A DNA stretch of 64,000 nt, from NCBI GenBank assembly GCA_045653805.1, contig JAZOMF010000084.1, positions 16,216-80,215 on the forward strand, given 5' to 3'. This DNA comes from SVTX01 sp045653805. GTDB lineage: Bacteria; Bacillota; Clostridia; Oscillospirales; CAG-272. Every line of letters begins with the position of its first letter. Position 1 is the first letter of the stretch. The translations under genes were made by a program, and so were the position numbers. Below the pieces are notes generated by a model, which ran no database searches, was not told the origin of the DNA, and was given only the letters and a program-made list of their open reading frames with translations. This document shows positions 48,616 through 58,133 of the stretch, one piece after another.

Positions 48616-51588
48616 TTACTGGGGCTTGATCTCTTCCATAACGAAGGCTTCGAGAATATCGCCTTCCTTGATGTCGTTGAACTTTTCAAGTCCGACACCA
48701 CACTCGTAGCCCTGAGCCACTTCCTTGGCGTCATCCTTGAATCTCTTAAGAGAACCTATCTTATCCTCGAAGATAACCACACCGTCACGGACCACACGGA
48801 TCTGTGCGTGACGAGCGATCTTACCGTCGAGAATATAAGAACCTGCGATAGTACCAACGCCGGGAACGTGAATGGTCTGACGAACCTCTGCATGACCAAG
48901 CAGATTTTCTCTGAACTTGGGAGCAAGCATACCCTTCATCGCCGCCTCGATCTCCTCAAGGCACTGGTAGATGATACGGTAGGTTCTTACGTCAACGCCT
49001 TGTCTCTCGGCAGAGTCGATTGCCGCCTTATCGGGACGAACATTAAATCCGACGATAATCGCATTGGATGCTGCCGCAAACATAACGTCGTTCTCGGTGA
49101 TACCACCAACGGCACTGTGGATAACGTTAACTCTTACCTCTTCGTTGGTAAGCTTAAGGAGAGAAGCCTTAACTGCCTCTGCAGAACCTACAACGTCCGC
49201 CTTAACGATGATGTTAAGGTCCTTAACGCCCTCGCTGATCTGTGCAAACAAGTCGTTCAGATTAGCTCTTGCATTTGCCTTAAATACCTCTTCCTTCGCC
49301 TTATCCTTTCTCTGATCAGCAAGCTCTCTTGCCATTCTCTCGTCCTCAACAGCCGCAAACTCATCACCTGCGGTGGGAACCTCGGAAAGACCGATGATCT
49401 CTACGGGAACAGAGGGACCTGCGCTCTTCATAGGCTTACCGTTGTGGTCGGTCATAGCTCTAACACGGCCAACGGAAGTGCCTGCAATAACGATATCGCC
49501 ATTGGGAAGTGTACCGTTCTGAACGAGTACGGTCGCGACGGGACCTCTTCCCTTATCAAGCTTTGGCTCGATAATAAGACCCTTTGCGCGACGGTCGGGA
49601 TTAGCCTTAAGCTCCTTGACCTCTGCAACGAGAAGAACATTTTCAAGAAGGTCTTCGATACCCATTCTGGTGAGAGCAGATACGGGAACACAGATGATGT
49701 CTCCGCCCCACTCCTCAGGAACGAGATCGTACTTTGTAAGCTCCTGCTTAATTGCATCGGGGTTTGCGGTGGGCTTATCCATCTTGTTGATAGCAACGAT
49801 GATGTCAACACCTGCCGCCTTTGCGTGATTTATTGCCTCAACGGTCTGGGGCATGATACCGTCGTCTGCCGCAACTACGAGAATCGCAATATCGGTAGAC
49901 TGCGCACCGCGGGCACGCATAGCGGTGAACGCCTCGTGACCGGGGGTATCAAGGAAGGTAATATCCTGATCGTTGTTCTTAACTCTATAAGCACCGATGT
50001 GCTGAGTAATACCACCAGCCTCGCCGGTAGTAACGTTGGTGTGTCTGATAGCATCGAGAAGAGAGGTTTTACCGTGGTCAACGTGACCCATTACGCAAAC
50101 AACGGGTGCTCTGGGCTGGAGCTGCTCTGCGGTATCCTCGGTGTCGTCGAAGAGCTTCTCTTCGATAGTAACCACAACTGCCTTTTCGGGCTCTGCTCCA
50201 CACTCAACGGCAACAAGTGCCGCGGTATCGAAGTCGATGGTCTGATTTGCGGTAGCCATAGCACCCATAAGCATAAGCTTCTTGATAACCTCTGCAACGG
50301 TGACCTTAAGCATTGCCGCAAGGTCACTTACCATGATTTCCTCGGGGATTTGAACCTTGATGGGACCCTTTATGATAGTAACGGGCTGCTTCTGTTCGTT
50401 CTTATTACCCTTCTTGTTGTTCTTACCCTTGTTGTTACCTGCCCAGCCGCCTTCCTGTCTGGTATGATTCTGCTGTTTTTTGAGCTTCTGGTTGTTGCCG
50501 TTTCTAAGATCTCTCTCGTTCTCGGCTACGAAGTTATCAAGCTTTTCATCGTACTTGGAAAGGTCAACGCTGGAGGTACGTATATCCACGGTCTTTGCCG
50601 CACCCTTCTTGCTTGTACCGTCGCCACCCTTGGGGGTCTGCGCTCTTACTATCGCCTGGGGCTGGAACTTCTCTCTGGGAGCGGAAGGAATGTAATCGTC
50701 CTTATCCATACCCATGCCGCCTCTGTTATTGTTGAACTGGGGCTTCTGCTGCTGACGGCGATCATCTCTCTTCTGGGGCGCCTGTCTGTCAAAGTTGGGA
50801 GCACCCATACGAGAGAAACGATCCTGACCCTGCTGGCTATGGTTGTCTCTCTGCTGCTGAGCGCCCTGAGGTCTCTGGCCACCCTGGAAGCCGCCGTTAT
50901 CCTTATTGAAAGCAGGTCTATCCTGTCTCTGGGGTCTATCGTCGTTTCTTCTGGTATTATTGTTGTTATTGTTATGAGTGTCAGGTCTCTTCGCCTCGTT
51001 TGCCGCTCTCTGCGCAGCCTTTTCCCGAGCCGCTCTCTCGATTGCCGCCGCACGCGCAAGAGCCTCCGCTCGGTCAACCTTGGGCTGTACCTTGACCTGA
51101 GGCGCTGCGGACTCGGGCTTAGCCGCAACCTTCTTCTCTTCCTTAACCTCTTTCTTCACCTCGGGCTCTGCCTTGGCAGCGACAGACTCCTTGGTCTGAG
51201 TTACAGGCGCAGATTTAGCTTCTGCTGCCTTCTTTTCGGACTTTTCAGCCTTCTTCTCGATCTTGTTTTCGGTCTTAGGCTCTTCCGCCTTCTTTTCGGG
51301 AGCAGACTTCTCCTCGATCTCCTTCTTGGATTCGGGAGCCACTTCGGGCACCGCCTTCTTCTCAAGCTTGGTGGGAATGAAGGTCACTCCGTCTATATAG
51401 TCGTCGATGCCCTCGATCTGGTGAGCCGATGTAATTGCATCGAACAGAACGTCGAATTCGTGAGGCTCAAGGGACTTCTGAGTTTTAAGCTCAATGCCCC
51501 TGCCCGCCATAATATCGACGATTTCCTTGCTTTTAAGACCGAGGTCCTTTGCGAGTTGATTTGCTTTGATTTGAGGTTTTACTGCCAT
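48616..51588 (-). CDS. infB: Translation initiation factor IF-2
   Basis: A 990-residue GTPase that brings initiator tRNA to the 30S subunit. An IF2N domain (1-55, IKANQLAKDLGLKSKEIVDI) is followed by about 340 residues of low-complexity charged and N/Q/R/G-rich sequence, a second IF2N module (about 400-455), and the G domain with GHVDHGKTSLLD, GGITQHIGAY, DTPGHEAFT and NKMDK. Domains II-IV end with VPGVGTIAGSYILDGKIA. The long disordered linker is larger than in B. subtilis (716 residues total) and accounts for the extra length. Last gene of its operon. Confidence 0.96.
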   Translation of the reverse strand: MAVKPQIKANQLAKDLGLKSKEIVDIMAGRGIELKTQKSLEPHEFDVLFDAITSAHQIEGIDDYIDGVTFIPTKLEKKAVPEVAPESKKEIEEKSAPEKKAEEPKTENKIEKKAEKSEKKAAEAKSAPVTQTKESVAAKAEPEVKKEVKEEKKVAAKPESAAPQVKVQPKVDRAEALARAAAIERAAREKAAQRAANEAKRPDTHNNNNNNTRRNDDRPQRQDRPAFNKDNGGFQGGQRPQGAQQQRDNHSQQGQDRFSRMGAPNFDRQAPQKRDDRRQQQKPQFNNNRGGMGMDKDDYIPSAPREKFQPQAIVRAQTPKGGDGTSKKGAAKTVDIRTSSVDLSKYDEKLDNFVAENERDLRNGNNQKLKKQQNHTRQEGGWAGNNKGKNNKKGNKNEQKQPVTIIKGPIKVQIPEEIMVSDLAAMLKVTVAEVIKKLMLMGAMATANQTIDFDTAALVAVECGAEPEKAVVVTIEEKLFDDTEDTAEQLQPRAPVVCVMGHVDHGKTSLLDAIRHTNVTTGEAGGITQHIGAYRVKNNDQDITFLDTPGHEAFTAMRARGAQSTDIAILVVAADDGIMPQTVEAINHAKAAGVDIIVAINKMDKPTANPDAIKQELTKYDLVPEEWGGDIICVPVSALTRMGIEDLLENVLLVAEVKELKANPDRRAKGLIIEPKLDKGRGPVATVLVQNGTLPNGDIVIAGTSVGRVRAMTDHNGKPMKSAGPSVPVEIIGLSEVPTAGDEFAAVEDERMARELADQRKDKAKEEVFKANARANLNDLFAQISEGVKDLNIIVKADVVGSAEAVKASLLKLTNEEVRVNVIHSAVGGITENDVMFAAASNAIIVGFNVRPDKAAIDSAERQGVDVRTYRIIYQCLEEIEAAMKGMLAPKFRENLLGHAEVRQTIHVPGVGTIAGSYILDGKIARHAQIRVVRDGVVIFEDKIGSLKRFKDDAKEVAQGYECGVGLEKFNDIKEGDILEAFVMEEIKPQ

Positions 51589-51622
51589 AAATTATACCCA
51601 TACCTTTCCGGTTTAATGCATA

Positions 51623-51979
51623 TCAGTTCTCTTCAAGACGACTAAGTATAGCGCGGCAAAAGCTTGCATCTGCAATAGCTACCGCTGCCGTTGCTCTTTT
51701 TCCAACCGCCTTGCCCAAGGCTTCACAGCTTGAAGTGAGCCGTATATGCTTCACATTATAGTAATCACATTTGTCACTGATTTTTTTATGTGTGTTTTCA
51801 GAGGTGTCCGCTCCCTCGAGAACCAATATTTCCGTCTCGCCGGCGTTTTTATTATTTCTGTCACCTTTTTTTGCACTGCGCGCTCGCAGATGCTCACACA
51901 CCATATCTGTACCTATCACGGTCTTTCCCGCTCTGCGGCACAGTCCTAACATTCCGAGAATACCCTTTTCGTCGCTCAT
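51623..51979 (-). CDS. ylxQ: YlxQ, L7Ae-family RNA-binding protein
   Basis: A 118-residue member of the L7Ae/L30e family encoded, as usual, between ylxR and infB. LGLCRRAGKTVIGTDMVCE and YNVKHIRLTSSCEALGKAVG correspond to the kink-turn-binding fold. Probably binds structured RNA. It starts one base after ylxR. Confidence 0.87.
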   Translation of the reverse strand: MSDEKGILGMLGLCRRAGKTVIGTDMVCEHLRARSAKKGDRNNKNAGETEILVLEGADTSENTHKKISDKCDYYNVKHIRLTSSCEALGKAVGKRATAAVAIADASFCRAILSRLEEN

Positions 51980-51980
51980 A

Positions 51981-52268
51981 TCAAAGCTCCGCCTCCGAAA
52001 TGCTTTTTTCCATTTCGTCGTATATCTCCTCGGGAATCTTACATTCTAGAATATTCTCTATTCTCTTGGATTTTCTTGCCTTTACAAAGCATGACTTCTT
52101 GGGGCACACGTATGCGCCTCTGCCCGATTTCTTCCCTACAAGGTCAAGCACTATCTCGCCCTCGGGAGTTCTCAGGACTCTTATCATTTCCTTCTTAGGC
52201 TTATGCTCGTTACAACCGAGGCACTGGCGCATCGGCATCTTACGAGGCTTTTGATTATTGTTTTCCAT
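51981..52268 (-). CDS. ylxR: YlxR (RNase P modulator family)
   Basis: A 95-residue protein with the family marks MRQCLGCNEHKPKKEMIRV and GRGAYVCPKKSCFVKARK. YlxR homologues have been reported to bind RNase P RNA and affect its specificity. The ATG of MENNNQ is used; a longer frame starting with GTG overlaps the nusA stop and is an alternative, since neither has a strong ribosome site. Confidence 0.87.
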   Translation of the reverse strand: MENNNQKPRKMPMRQCLGCNEHKPKKEMIRVLRTPEGEIVLDLVGKKSGRGAYVCPKKSCFVKARKSKRIENILECKIPEEIYDEMEKSISEAEL

Positions 52269-52291
52269 AATTATCGTATTTAACGGTTGCT

Positions 52292-53344
52292 TCACACAAC
52301 GGGAGAGTTCTTTTCAAGACCTTCTGCATTAATGTCGATTTTAACGCCTGTAAGCTTAACCGCAAGGCGTACGTTCTGACCTTTTGCGCCGATAGCCAAG
52401 GAAAGCTGGTCGGGAGCAACGGTCACGCGGCACATTCTCTCGCTCTCCATCTCCGCAGAGATAACGGTTGCGGGAGAGAGTGCGCTTGCTACGTACTCTT
52501 CGATATCCTCGCTGTACTTAATAAGCTGTATCTTTTCGCCGCAAAGCTCGTCGAGAATGCTATCAATTCTCATACCGTGAGTACCGATACAAGCACCAAC
52601 TGCGTCAACGCTTTCGTCTCTGGAGTAAACTGCTACCTTGGTGGTAGAGCCTGCATCACGAGCAACGCCCTTGATGACAACGATGCCCTCTGCGATCTCG
52701 GGAATCTCAAGCTCAAACATACGTCTGATAAATCCGGGATGTACTCTGGAAAGAGTAACGATGGGGCCGCGAAGCTCCTTGTTAACCTCCTGAATAAATA
52801 CCTTTATCTTATCTCCAACCTCGAAATACTCGCCGGGGATCTGCTCGTTCTTGAGAAGAGTAGCATAGCCTGTTCCGGTGTCGAGAAGTACGTTTCCGGT
52901 CTCGTAATCGATCTTCTGAACGGTTGCAGTGATGATCTCCTCTCGCTTGGACTCATATGCCTCCTGCATAACTCTATGCTCACCCTCGCGAATGCCCTGG
53001 ATGATAACAGACTTTGCCGCCGCCGCGCTGAGACGACGGAAGTTCTTGGTCTTAACCTCAAACTCAACGGTGCCGCCGAGAACGTTTCTCTTGCTTATTG
53101 CCTTTGCGTCAGCGAGAGATATCTGGATCGCGGGGTCCTCAACCACCTCAACGACCTCCTTCTGCTGGTAGTCCTTAACGTCTTCCTTATTGGGGTCAAT
53201 ATTAACGCGCACGTTTGTGTTGTTGCCGTATTCCTTCTTGAATGCGGATACAAGCGCTGCCTCGATCTTTTCGATCATGTATTCCTGGGGAATTCCCTTT
53301 TCCGCTTCGAGCAGTCTAAGTGCTGCAAAAAACTCTTTGTTCAT
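52292..53344 (-). CDS. nusA: Transcription elongation/termination factor NusA
   Basis: A 350-residue protein, short Firmicutes form without the C-terminal acidic repeats. N-terminal RNA-polymerase-binding domain (FFAALRLLEAEKGIPQEYMI), S1 domain (about 135-200), KH1 and KH2 (VGACIGTHGMRIDSILDELC, QLSLAIGAKGQNVRLAVKLT). It modulates pausing, termination and rRNA antitermination. AAAGGATAT precedes the ATG. Confidence 0.96.
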   Translation of the reverse strand: MNKEFFAALRLLEAEKGIPQEYMIEKIEAALVSAFKKEYGNNTNVRVNIDPNKEDVKDYQQKEVVEVVEDPAIQISLADAKAISKRNVLGGTVEFEVKTKNFRRLSAAAAKSVIIQGIREGEHRVMQEAYESKREEIITATVQKIDYETGNVLLDTGTGYATLLKNEQIPGEYFEVGDKIKVFIQEVNKELRGPIVTLSRVHPGFIRRMFELEIPEIAEGIVVIKGVARDAGSTTKVAVYSRDESVDAVGACIGTHGMRIDSILDELCGEKIQLIKYSEDIEEYVASALSPATVISAEMESERMCRVTVAPDQLSLAIGAKGQNVRLAVKLTGVKIDINAEGLEKNSPVV

Positions 53345-53381
53345 TGATCAATATATCCTTTCAATCATTTAGAAACTAAAA

Positions 53382-53864
53382 TTACGATTTGCTGAAATCA
53401 AAATAGGTTGCGATCTTTGCGATCTCATCGGGCTTGAAAGCCATCTTGTCTGCGCCGATCTCGATGACGATGTTTCCATCCTCGTCATATCCGCAAAGAA
53501 CTCCACGGAAAGCCTTGGAGCCATTCTTGGGAGCATAGAGCTTTACTTCAACGTCCCAGCCCTCACAAGCATCGATGTGCTGAGGGGTTTTGAGCTCGCG
53601 CTCGATACCGGGAGAGGAAACCTCAAGAATATAAGCCTCGCTGATGGGGTCCGCCTCATCGAGAATGGGATCGATAGCGCGGTGGAATTTCTCGCAATCC
53701 TCAATTGTGATGCCTTCCTCGTTATCAATGGTAATTCTCAAATACTTGTCGGCGCCTTCCTTAACGAACTCAACATCCCAGAGCCAGTATTCCATCTGCT
53801 GTGCCACGGGAGCGATAAGCTCTTTGACGGTTGCGGCAATATTTTTGCTTCCGTTATTTTTCAT
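53382..53864 (-). CDS. rimP: Ribosome maturation factor RimP
   Basis: A 160-residue protein for 30S assembly. The N-terminal domain ends with the family signature DCEKFHRAIDPILDE and YILEVSSPGIERELK; the C-terminal SH3-like part has FRGVLCGYDEDGNIVIEI. The start follows AAAGGAG at ten bases; the 26-codon upstream extension is rejected. First gene of the rimP-nusA-ylxR-ylxQ-infB operon. Confidence 0.94.
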   Translation of the reverse strand: MKNNGSKNIAATVKELIAPVAQQMEYWLWDVEFVKEGADKYLRITIDNEEGITIEDCEKFHRAIDPILDEADPISEAYILEVSSPGIERELKTPQHIDACEGWDVEVKLYAPKNGSKAFRGVLCGYDEDGNIVIEIGADKMAFKPDEIAKIATYFDFSKS

Positions 53865-53963
53865 AAAACATGAGCTCCTTTCTCTTGACGAGCTTTTTTG
53901 ATATCGGCAAAATTTAAGAGTGGATCCTTGAACCCACTCCACCTTACGATATACACTATATGA

Positions 53964-53992
53964 ATTATATCACACTTTTTTCTAAATTGCAA
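53964..53992 (-). promoter_or_regulatory. Promoter of the rimP-infB operon
   Basis: On the minus strand TTGCAA, 17 bases, TATAAT, 100 bases upstream of rimP. The intergenic region 53865-54227 is AT-rich; I see only this and the divergent promoter below. Confidence 0.72.
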
Positions 53993-54131
53993 TACTTTTT
54001 TGAAATTTTTTAATATTTTTTGCTTTTTGTCTAAAATATCAGTTTTTTAGGGATGAGCTCCATATTATTGTGCACTTCTTTGAAGTAACAACTTCTTTCA
54101 TTAATAATTGTATAAAAATTTAAAAATACTG

Positions 54132-54160
54132 TTTACAAAATCACTATTATATGATATAAT
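54132..54160 (+). promoter_or_regulatory. Promoter of the yybS-gdpP-rplI-dnaB group
   Basis: TTTACA, 17 bases, TATAAT, 68 bases upstream of the first gene. Confidence 0.75.
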
Positions 54161-54227
54161 ATTATAATGTGATATTGTGGGAAGTCTTTTCACAATAGCA
54201 AAAATCTTAAAGAAAAGGAGGAAGGAT

Positions 54228-55427
54228 ATGAATATCGAAAAAGAAAGCTCATATTTTAGTGAAATAGATAATAACCACGGCTTTTTCCCGATTCGTACAG
54301 TAATTATACTCGCACTCACCACTCTTCTCTCCTCCCTCACCGGCACTTTTATGATGGCAGGGCTTTTCGATGCCACCATAGTCACATCTTGGATAAGTTG
54401 TGTGCTCTGTGCCATGGTTATGTTCATTACATCAAAAAAGATATTTCACGCGGTACTGAAAACTATGGCCTTGGGTCTTACCATTTCGCTTTTCGGTTAC
54501 CCAATCATCCCCGCACTTATTTTCGGAGGAATCATTTCCGTTGGAGCGTTTTCAACTTTGGTCTGCTCGGCAAAAAGAATCGGAATTTTGCTCCCAACAC
54601 TCCTCCCTGTCGTTGCATATGCGATAGCTTTGGCGGTGACCTCTGATCCCGTTATATCCCTTATCGCTCCGGTAATATATATGCCCTCGGCACTTATGGG
54701 AATTGCCACTCGCCGCAAAGCAGGCATGACAACCGCTACCCTCATTTGTGCATCCGCCATCTTTGCTATTACGGTGGGCGTTGCAGCTCTCGGACTTTAC
54801 TATTATTACGGGAGTGTAAGCCAATCTGCTGCAGAAAGCTTTACTCGTGATGCTACCAATTTCGTTATCAACTATTATCAAGAGAGCTTTAACGCAATAG
54901 ACGGCTTGGAGTTTTCAAACGAAATGCGACAGCTTGTCATCCTTGCCGTAAACGTCTATGTAAATTCAGCGGTAGGTCTGGCAATGGCAGTATGCGCTTC
55001 GGTTGCCTTCATCGCCCTCAAGACACAGCACAAGCTGCTTGAGGCTTACGGACTTGATGAGCACCTCTCTCCCGAGGCTACCACACTTACAGTCAGTGTT
55101 GCGGCGGCGTTCATATTTGCCATAGCATTTATAATGTCCTTCTCGCTGGACTCCTTTAACCAGTCCTCCATCATTGCGGTGGTGGCTACCAACATTTGCA
55201 TCGCACTCACTCCCGCGTTTTTTATGATGAGCTTGAAGGCGGCCAAGGCGCTCCCTCAGCGTCTTGGAGTTATCGGGCTTCTGCTCTCCATAGCATTAAC
55301 TTTTATCGTTATGTTTTTCTTTACCGCGTCCCCCTTCATTTTGCCTCTGGTGGGAGCAATATACGTCATTTTAGGCGCAGTTGACACCTGGGCAAAGGAA
55401 TTCTACGGAAAAGGAGATAAAAAATGA
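54228..55427 (+). CDS. YybS-like DUF2232 membrane protein
   Basis: A 399-residue polytopic protein with about eight to ten helices; no catalytic motif visible. In Bacilli and Clostridia a DUF2232/YybS protein stands directly before gdpP, as here, with gdpP starting inside its last codon. It may be an S-component-like transporter or partner of GdpP; function unknown. The start follows AAGGAGGAAGGAT; 17 upstream codons are rejected. Confidence 0.82.
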   Translation: MNIEKESSYFSEIDNNHGFFPIRTVIILALTTLLSSLTGTFMMAGLFDATIVTSWISCVLCAMVMFITSKKIFHAVLKTMALGLTISLFGYPIIPALIFGGIISVGAFSTLVCSAKRIGILLPTLLPVVAYAIALAVTSDPVISLIAPVIYMPSALMGIATRRKAGMTTATLICASAIFAITVGVAALGLYYYYGSVSQSAAESFTRDATNFVINYYQESFNAIDGLEFSNEMRQLVILAVNVYVNSAVGLAMAVCASVAFIALKTQHKLLEAYGLDEHLSPEATTLTVSVAAAFIFAIAFIMSFSLDSFNQSSIIAVVATNICIALTPAFFMMSLKAAKALPQRLGVIGLLLSIALTFIVMFFFTASPFILPLVGAIYVILGAVDTWAKEFYGKGDKK

Positions 55428-57610
55428 GTATAAAAAATCCATCTCGTAATAAAAACACTTCTCAGAACCGCAGATCGGCAAGATTCAGTGTAGACCTCAG
55501 CTTCCCCATGATATTCTGCGTTTCCGAGGCAATAATTCTGCTCGCTCTGCTTATTCCCCTTGACTTGTTTTTTGATTTCGAGCGAAACAACACCTCTTCT
55601 TTAGCAATTCTTGCCACATTCTTCTGCATATACCTCGTTACGGCAGGCTTCGTTTGCATATTCTACCTTGTAAAGTCCATTAAAGCAAAAAAGGCAAGGC
55701 AGGAGGCTATCCAGCTCGATACCGAAATATACGATATGTTCCGTTATATAATCGACCTGCCCTACGCCATCGTTGACGGCGGCGCCAAGGTTAAGGTTAT
55801 GAATGGTGCTCTTCAAGACATTCTCGGATACAAAAAAGCCGTCAGCGGCATATCCCTTAAGGAATTTTGCACCGTGCCCATGCAGGCGATAATTTCGGGT
55901 GCAAAAAACAAGGACAATTATATCAACGAAACGATATTCGATCTTCCTGACAGCTCTGCACTGTCTCAAGTCGCCATCACCAAGCTGTCTGACGGAAAGC
56001 GATACGAGGTTGTGCCCTATGTGTTCAAGGTGAGAGGTGAGAACTACTATTTCACCGTTTTCAAGGACGTTGAGGATTACCTGACCGTTCTCGAGCGCGA
56101 GGAAAGCGAGAGCACCGTTGTCGCCTACATTATCCTCGACAACCTCCAGGAGCTGACCCAGTACGTCAGAGCAGACTACCGCCTGGCATCCACCGAAGCG
56201 GAAAACATAATCAAATCCTGGGTTGCCGAAATGCACGGATTTATGCGTGAATACGAAAACGACAAGTACGTTGCCGTATTTGCAAAGAAGGAGCTTGAAA
56301 AGCAGATGCTCCGCGACTTTGACATTCAGAGAAAGATAATGTCCCTTAAAATCGGTGACAATAGCTTCCCTGTTACAATTTCTATGGGTATCGCCTCTAT
56401 CCGCGGCACTCTCAAGGAAAAGGAAAAAGCGGCATTTGACGCCTTGAACATCGCAATACAGCGCGGTGGAAATCAGGTAGCGATCAGACGCGAGGACCTT
56501 ACCGGATACTCTTTCTTCGGCGGCACTCACAAAACTATGGAAAACAATACCGCAATCGTTTCCCGAGTCAGCGGTGAAATACTTGAAAAGCATATAGCAG
56601 GGGCGTCGGGAGTGCTTATAATGGGTCACTCCAACCCCGACTTCGACTCTATCGGCTCTTGTATTGGTATGGCGAGATTTGCCATGTCTGTCATTGATGA
56701 CGTGCATGCCGACAAATCCCCCGCCGACCGTCCCAAAGTCAACGTGGTTGTAAACAAGAAGGTGGATTCCTTCAAGACCTGCTACGCTCAGCTTGAGCCC
56801 CTCGGCGTATATAAAGACGTATTCATCACAGGAGAGGATGCGAGAGATCTTATTACAGGCGACACTGTGCTTATCATTTGTGACGTTAATAATCCCTACA
56901 TCTTTGAATCCGGTGATCTTGCAAAAACCGTTGCCAACATCGCCGTTCTCGACCACCACCGTCTTGCGGCGGCGCTTCCCTTCGATCCGTTCCTTCAGTA
57001 CATCGAAGCTACCAAATCCTCTGCCAGCGAGATAGTTGCAGAAATACTTTTCAGAAGCAAGTACGCCGACAAGCTCCATAAGGAGGAGGCAGAGGTGCTT
57101 TTGTCGGGAATCATGCTTGACACCAACAACTACACGAGAAACGCAGGCGCGCAGACCTTTGAGATAACTCATTACCTCTATACCAGAGGCGCTCATACCG
57201 GAGTGGTTCGTGAGTTCTTCAACGAAAGCCTTGACGAGCTTATGCTAACCGGTGAGTTTGAATCCAAGGCTCGCATCTACCGCGACTCGATCGCCATCAC
57301 CTGGATGGCACTCGACCGTCCCTCCACCCCCGAGGACAGAGTCGTTGCAGCCAAGGTGGCGGACAAGCTCCTTAACATCAAGGGCGTTGAGGCTTCCTTC
57401 GCTCTTGTTCGTATGGATAACGACGTTGTCATCTCGGGACGAAGCAAGGGTGGCATCAACGTTCAGCTCATCCTTGAAAGACTTAAGGGCGGCGGACACT
57501 TTGACATCGCAGGCGCGCAGGTGCGCAATTCCACGCTCACCAAGACCTTTGAGATGCTCAAGGATGCTATCGACGATTATTTCGAATACGATCACAAGCA
57601 CAAAATCTAA
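55424..57610 (+). CDS. gdpP: GdpP cyclic-di-AMP phosphodiesterase
   Basis: A 728-residue protein: two N-terminal membrane helices (about 28-45 and 55-80), PAS-like domain (about 100-190), degenerate GGDEF domain (about 215-345; VTISMGIASIRG), then DHH/DHHA1 phosphodiesterase with GHSNPDFDSIGS, ADK-rich insert, VLDHHRLAAA and the terminal GGGHFDIAGAQV. It hydrolyses c-di-AMP to pApA, controlling osmolyte and wall homeostasis. ATG overlaps the DUF2232 gene stop. Confidence 0.94.
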   Translation: MSIKNPSRNKNTSQNRRSARFSVDLSFPMIFCVSEAIILLALLIPLDLFFDFERNNTSSLAILATFFCIYLVTAGFVCIFYLVKSIKAKKARQEAIQLDTEIYDMFRYIIDLPYAIVDGGAKVKVMNGALQDILGYKKAVSGISLKEFCTVPMQAIISGAKNKDNYINETIFDLPDSSALSQVAITKLSDGKRYEVVPYVFKVRGENYYFTVFKDVEDYLTVLEREESESTVVAYIILDNLQELTQYVRADYRLASTEAENIIKSWVAEMHGFMREYENDKYVAVFAKKELEKQMLRDFDIQRKIMSLKIGDNSFPVTISMGIASIRGTLKEKEKAAFDALNIAIQRGGNQVAIRREDLTGYSFFGGTHKTMENNTAIVSRVSGEILEKHIAGASGVLIMGHSNPDFDSIGSCIGMARFAMSVIDDVHADKSPADRPKVNVVVNKKVDSFKTCYAQLEPLGVYKDVFITGEDARDLITGDTVLIICDVNNPYIFESGDLAKTVANIAVLDHHRLAAALPFDPFLQYIEATKSSASEIVAEILFRSKYADKLHKEEAEVLLSGIMLDTNNYTRNAGAQTFEITHYLYTRGAHTGVVREFFNESLDELMLTGEFESKARIYRDSIAITWMALDRPSTPEDRVVAAKVADKLLNIKGVEASFALVRMDNDVVISGRSKGGINVQLILERLKGGGHFDIAGAQVRNSTLTKTFEMLKDAIDDYFEYDHKHKI

Positions 57611-57645
57611 CATAAATAAGCAAATCATTTTTAGGAGAATTTATA

Positions 57646-58092
57646 ATGAAGGTATTACTTTTAGCTGACGTTAAGGGTCAGGGCAAAAAAGATCAGATAG
57701 TTGAGGTTTCCGACGGATACGCTCGCAACTTTCTCTTCCCCAAGAAGCTGGCAGTAGCCGCAGACGCAAAGGTTATGAGCGAGGCGAAGAGCAAGGAAGA
57801 ATCCAAGCAGTTCCGCCTCAAGGAAGAAAAGGCGGCAGCAAAGGCGCTTGCCGAAAAGCTTGCGACCCTCACCGTCAAGATCCACGCTTCCTCTGGTGCT
57901 GACGGACGTCTCTACGGCTCCGTTACAACCAAGGACATTTCAGAGGCACTTGCGGCACAGCACAAGATCGACATCGACAAGAGAAAGATGACTCTCCCCG
58001 AGAACATCAAGTCTTACGGCACCTACAACGTAGAAGTTAAGGTTTATCCCGAGGTGAACGCAACTCTTAAAGTTGTTGTTACCGAGAAATAA
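57646..58092 (+). CDS. rplI: Ribosomal protein L9
   Basis: A 148-residue two-domain 50S protein: N-terminal MKVLLLADVKGQGKKDQIVE and YARNFLFPKKLAV, long connecting helix, and C-terminal domain (GRLYGSVTTKDISEAL). Typical length, RBS TAGGAG. It stands between gdpP and dnaB as in most Firmicutes. Confidence 0.97.
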   Translation: MKVLLLADVKGQGKKDQIVEVSDGYARNFLFPKKLAVAADAKVMSEAKSKEESKQFRLKEEKAAAKALAEKLATLTVKIHASSGADGRLYGSVTTKDISEALAAQHKIDIDKRKMTLPENIKSYGTYNVEVKVYPEVNATLKVVVTEK

Positions 58093-58133
58093 GCAAAAGT
58101 CCCAAGCAAATTTAATTTTAATTGGAGAAAATC

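Noticed and set aside
48808..51645. 945-codon open frame on the plus strand opposite infB
   Set aside because: Composition (Leu/Ser/Cys-rich, no domain) is that of an antisense shadow; infB is complete on the other strand.
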